Origin: Patescibacteria group bacterium
GTDB lineage: Bacteria > Patescibacteriota > Microgenomatia > UBA10105
Direction: 5' to 3'
DNA length: 7,229 nt
Assembly (NCBI GenBank): GCA_003524845.1
Contig: DQGR01000003.1
Coordinates: 17,831-25,059, forward strand
Positions 6,940 to 7,229 of this stretch are shown here, piece by piece (position 1 is the first letter of the stretch; every line of letters starts with the position of its first letter). The notes beneath the pieces are model-generated. The model was not told the origin of the DNA. It made no database searches and saw only the letters and a program-made list of their open reading frames with translations. The position numbers and the translations under genes are program-made.

Positions 6940-7229
6940 GCAGGGTTTTGAAAAAAGGCGAGCGTTTTTTTGAGTCCTTCGGTCAGAGTGATTTGCGGCT
7001 GCCAGCCGAGTAAGTTTTGGGCTTTGGTAATGTCAGGTCGCCGCAGCTTGGGATCATCTTCTGGCAACTTGGAATTTACCAATTCTCCTTCGTAGTGTGC
7101 GAGCTCTTTTATGATCTTGGCAAATTCAGAAATGGTGTGTTCGGTGGGATTACCGAGATTAATCGTTTCGCCTTTTGCTTTTTCTGACTCAACTACTTTA
7201 ATAATTCCGGCAACTAGATCTGACACGTA
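6936..7229 (-). CDS. NAD-dependent SDR epimerase/decarboxylase, probably UDP-glucuronate decarboxylase (C-terminal 97 residues)
   Basis: Only the end of the gene is in the window; the frame continues past the right edge (the first full codon is TAC, giving YVSDLV). The visible part matches the C-terminal substrate-binding region of extended SDR sugar enzymes: YVSDLVAGI, NLGNPTEHTISEFA, then LPEDDPKLRRPDI and LLGWQPQITLTEGL. The NLGNP plus LPEDDPKxRRPDI combination is what I recognise from UDP-glucuronate decarboxylase (UXS), which makes UDP-xylose from UDP-glucuronate. dTDP-glucose 4,6-dehydratase and other relatives share parts of it, so the exact reaction is probable, not certain. The Rossmann fold and the catalytic Tyr-x-x-x-Lys lie outside the window. 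Its stop overlaps the ATG of the GT2-GtrA gene, suggesting coupled synthesis of a nucleotide sugar and a sugar-lipid synthase. Confidence 0.85.
   Translation of the reverse strand, partial: YVSDLVAGIIKVVESEKAKGETINLGNPTEHTISEFAKIIKELAHYEGELVNSKLPEDDPKLRRPDITKAQNLLGWQPQITLTEGLKKTLAFFQNPA

Overview
The window most resembles a stretch of a Candidate Phyla Radiation (Patescibacteria) genome, perhaps Microgenomates-like. This is inferred from the gene families (many lipid-linked-sugar glycosyltransferases, a GT2-GtrA fusion, GT-C membrane transferases of the GDEGRD type), from tight ATGA gene overlaps, and from promoters placed directly against start codons. No rRNA or taxonomic marker is present, so the assignment is tentative. 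TGA is a normal stop here (it ends several genes), so the code-25 lineages that read UGA as glycine are unlikely.

Layout, following minus-strand transcription from right to left. The window opens inside a nucleotide-sugar SDR gene (C-terminal 97 residues, resembling UDP-glucuronate decarboxylase, 6936-7229). Its stop overlaps the start of a polyprenyl-phosphate sugar synthase fused to a GtrA membrane domain (5830-6939). A 102-base gap holds a 59-base double-hairpin palindromic element (5738-5796). Next is a polytopic GT39/ArnT-like transferase (4213-5727). A 182-base gap (4031-4212) carries a good promoter for an AT-rich AlbA_2/Schlafen-type ATP-binding regulator (2696-4030). Further left lie an ALG5-like lipid-linked sugar synthase (418-1182) and the first 140 residues of another GT-C-like membrane protein (1-421), again joined by an ATGA overlap.

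The exception is a plus-strand membrane glycosyltransferase-like gene (1269-2586), broken by one frameshift near 1758-1764. It lies between two copies of a 35-base direct repeat (1188-1222 and 2621-2655; 32 of 35 identical). The left copy looks like the complete promoter of the ALG5-like gene, with TACAAT ending 7 bases before its ATG. The AlbA gene has the same 7-base spacing, which suggests leaderless mRNAs. The plus-strand cassette therefore appears to sit between two copies of a promoter, as if it arrived by insertion or recombination.

How the genes could work together: the SDR would supply a nucleotide sugar (UDP-xylose if it is a true UXS). The two GT2 enzymes would load sugars onto polyprenyl phosphate at the inner membrane face. 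GtrA-type segments would help flip or position the carrier. The GT-C proteins would transfer the sugars outside the membrane to a surface polymer, lipid or protein. This is a surface-glycan locus with an acquired or rearranged middle (about 1188-4070). There is no gene-free stretch over 300 bases, and I see no tRNA, rRNA, CRISPR array or transposase.
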